From: Gammaproteobacteria bacterium
GTDB taxonomy: Bacteria; Pseudomonadota; Gammaproteobacteria; Acidiferrobacterales; SZUA-150
Assembly (NCBI GenBank): GCA_029880755.1
Contig: JAOUNW010000101.1
Coordinates: 1-7,166 of the forward strand
DNA length: 7,166 nucleotides
Reading direction: 5' to 3'
Notes under the pieces: model-generated
The model's database searches: none
What the model was told of the DNA's origin: nothing
The model's input: the letters and a program-made list of their open reading frames with translations, nothing else
In this document: positions 6,024 through 7,166 of the stretch, piece by piece
Position numbering within the stretch: position 1 is the stretch's first letter
Layout of the letters: every line of letters starts with the position of its first letter
Translations under genes and position numbers: made by a program

Positions 6024-6073
6024 GATTCAGTGAATCGAGATTCAGTGAATCGGGATTCTGCGAATCAAGATTC
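6024..6073. repeat. Array of seven alternating GATTC/GAATC blocks (15-bp period)
   Basis: Blocks start at 6024, 6032, 6039, 6047, 6054, 6062 and 6069, alternating GATTC and GAATC with steps of 8 and 7 bases. This makes three 15-bp tandem units, each a short inverted repeat with loops AGT, AGT and TGC. Loops and spacers vary while the five-base arms are invariant. Every block is a GANTC site, the target of CcrM/HinfI-type adenine methylation. It lies between the CZB stop codon and the caspase-operon promoter, upstream of that promoter. Confidence 0.8.
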
Positions 6074-6076
6074 CCT

Positions 6077-6463
6077 CTACGACTTATCCCGCCATTCCAT
6101 CATCGCCTTGGTCAGGCTGACGGTCAGCTTTTCGTAATCGCTTCCAATGGAGATAGCCTTCTCCGCGTTTTCCTTATGCCCACTCAGCGCCATACCCAGC
6201 ACCCGGGCCGCTTCCTTGTGGAAATCGGAGTGGAGCGCGAAGACCTTTGCATAATCCGCATGCCTGGCCGCTTCCGGGAAGGAATCGAGCCATTTACCGA
6301 AATCGCAATTGTGGCTGGAGGTTACGAAATCCGGCCTCCATTCGCTCATACCAGTCTGGGTGGCGCTCCTGATGCGGGTTTTCCACATCCCATGGACACC
6401 GATGGCCGCTGTGATCTGTTCCTTTGTACTTCCCGAGCTGCCGATATCCTTGATCTGAGTCAT
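6077..6463 (-). CDS. Stand-alone CZB (chemoreceptor zinc-binding) domain protein
   Basis: The 128-residue protein matches the CZB four-helix bundle. It has IGVHGMWKTRI with H24, then NCDFGKWLDS with C53, then FALHSDFHKEAARVL with H78 and H82. These correspond by order and spacing to the 3His/1Cys zinc site of CZB proteins such as DgcZ (H22, C52, H79, H83). In that family zinc or oxidants such as hypochlorite alter signalling by a linked chemoreceptor or diguanylate cyclase domain. Here the domain is alone, with no output domain, so it may act through a partner protein. An AGGGG ribosome binding sequence and a good promoter precede the ATG. It is divergent from the membrane sensor gene at 6674, which is a candidate partner by position only. 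Confidence 0.85.
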   Translation of the reverse strand: MTQIKDIGSSGSTKEQITAAIGVHGMWKTRIRSATQTGMSEWRPDFVTSSHNCDFGKWLDSFPEAARHADYAKVFALHSDFHKEAARVLGMALSGHKENAEKAISIGSDYEKLTVSLTKAMMEWRDKS

Positions 6464-6492
6464 TGCCCACCCCTCTGTCAGTTTTTGAATAT

Positions 6493-6521
6493 GTTATAAT
6501 ATATAACAATGATGTTGTCTA
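6493..6521 (-). promoter_or_regulatory. Promoter of the CZB gene, with a palindrome over the -10 box
   Basis: On the minus strand TAGACA (6516-6521) and TATAAC (6493-6498) are separated by 17 bases, five of six matches each. Transcription would start near 6486, about 22 bases before the ATG. The -10 box is one arm of the palindrome GTTATAATATATAAC (6493-6507), which could be an operator. Confidence 0.55.
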
Positions 6522-6630
6522 GGCTATTTAGATTCAGATAACTTTTCCAAAACCCTCCCGTCATGGCTCTGTTTTATACATATCCTGAGGATCGGAGGTT
6601 TTCTCCGGGAAATTTTGTATGTAAATATCC

Positions 6631-6636
6631 TATAAT
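6631..6636 (+). promoter_or_regulatory. Possible -10 box of the membrane sensor gene
   Basis: A perfect TATAAT lies 37 bases before the ATG at 6674. No good -35 box is found 16-18 bases upstream (sequence there is about GGGAAATT), so a helper regulator or another sigma factor may be needed, or this is chance in AT-rich DNA. Confidence 0.35.
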
Positions 6637-6673
6637 GGAAGTCATCTTGTTCATTTGAGGGGGAGGTTTAAAA

Positions 6674-7166
6674 ATGTTCGGATCGATGTCGCACAAGAGA
6701 AGCGATATCGAAAACGAAAAAATTTCCTTTCTTATCAGTATCATGACGGCTGCGGTCATTATCGTTGGCTCCACCGCCATCGGGCTTTTATACTTTGCAT
6801 CTTTCCAACAGCAGAGACTCCGGCTCATTGAAAGCGCTCAAAGCCAGGCGCGCCTTATCGAGGCGATGGCCGAGCATGGGTATTTGGACAACAGGGAGGA
6901 AGATCCGGAAGTAGCCTTCAATGCAATTCTGGGCCAGATCATCAGGGCACATAATAAATACGAAGGATTTGGCAAGACAGGTGAATTCACTTTAGCAAAG
7001 CTTGTGGGGAATCAAATCGTTTTTCTTCTAAGCCACAGGCATTATGACCTGGACGAGCCTAAGCCTGTTGCTTTCGATTCAAAAATTGCCGAGCCTATGC
7101 GCAATGCCCTAAAAGGAAACGCCGGATCGGTTATAGGTTTGGATTACCGTGGGGTTCGTGTCCCGG
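6674..7166 (+). CDS. Membrane-anchored sensor protein, N-terminal part (runs off window)
   Basis: The first 164 residues are present. An N-terminal cytosolic stretch with K8/R9 is followed by a membrane helix at about 18-43 (ISFLISIMTAAVIIVGSTA onward). A coiled segment 45-66 (QQQRLRLIESAQSQARLIE) leads into an extracytoplasmic sensor region with GFGKTGEFTLAK, QIVFLLSHRH, IAEPMRNALKG and SVIGLDYRGVRV. This pattern occurs in the periplasmic region of two-component kinases and cyclic-di-GMP or adenylate cyclase proteins, which continue with a second helix and PAS, HAMP or catalytic domains; the output domain lies beyond the window. AGGGGGAGG stands seven bases before the ATG, a very strong ribosome binding site. 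It is divergent from the CZB gene with 210 bp between the starts. Confidence 0.82.
   Translation, partial: MFGSMSHKRSDIENEKISFLISIMTAAVIIVGSTAIGLLYFASFQQQRLRLIESAQSQARLIEAMAEHGYLDNREEDPEVAFNAILGQIIRAHNKYEGFGKTGEFTLAKLVGNQIVFLLSHRHYDLDEPKPVAFDSKIAEPMRNALKGNAGSVIGLDYRGVRVP

Noticed and set aside
6024..6073. CRISPR array
   Set aside because: Units are only 15 bp with no unique spacers of 25-40 bp; this is an inverted-repeat tandem array.
5846..6499. 217-residue plus-strand frame
   Set aside because: It is the antisense of the CZB gene plus the repeat array. It has no family resemblance, and the minus frame has intact zinc ligands, a promoter and a ribosome binding site.
6593..6607. CGGAG/CTCCG hairpin in the sensor upstream region
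   Set aside because: Five-base stem, no U-tract after it on either strand that would terminate a known gene; may be chance.

Overview
The window looks like an accessory stretch of a Gram-negative bacterial chromosome of middling GC content. Shine-Dalgarno sequences, sigma70-like promoters, a bactofilin, a membrane sensor protein and a chemoreceptor zinc-binding (CZB) domain protein all point to a bacterium with two membranes. A deltaproteobacterial (Desulfobacterota), Nitrospirota or similar origin is a low-confidence guess. One tRNA encodes its CCA end and the other does not, which argues against an enterobacterium.

Layout. Bases 1-126 are the right end of an IS256-type insertion sequence (transposase C-terminus plus terminal repeat). 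A phospholipase D superfamily gene (138-1589, minus strand) ends 11 bp from the IS edge. After a 311-bp divergent promoter region comes a bactofilin gene on the plus strand (1901-2380), whose GTG start is set by a strong ribosome binding site. Then come a 30-bp palindrome and two tandem tRNA genes, Arg(UCG) and Lys(CUU). Reading toward the tRNAs from the other side is a three-gene minus-strand operon: a three-helix membrane protein resembling DUF6338 (5253-5810), a 67-residue hydrophilic protein (5036-5239), and a 766-residue protein (2662-4962) joining a caspase-like protease, an EF-hand-like loop, a helical linker, one membrane helix, a proline hinge and a right-handed beta-helix. Upstream of that operon lies an array of seven alternating GATTC/GAATC blocks (6024-6073), then a stand-alone CZB protein (6077-6463, minus), divergent from the 5' part of a membrane-anchored sensor gene (6674 to the window end, plus).

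How the parts may work together. The caspase operon is the most interesting unit. Its predicted topology puts a protease with an intact His/Cys pair in the cytoplasm and a beta-helix, a fold often used for binding polysaccharides or surfaces, in the periplasm. It is co-transcribed with a small membrane protein and a disordered peptide. A membrane-spanning device in which an envelope signal triggers proteolysis is a reasonable inference, but nothing here proves it. The PLD enzyme, the IS and the tRNAs make the area look like an insertion hotspot. The CZB and sensor genes look like a separate signalling pair.
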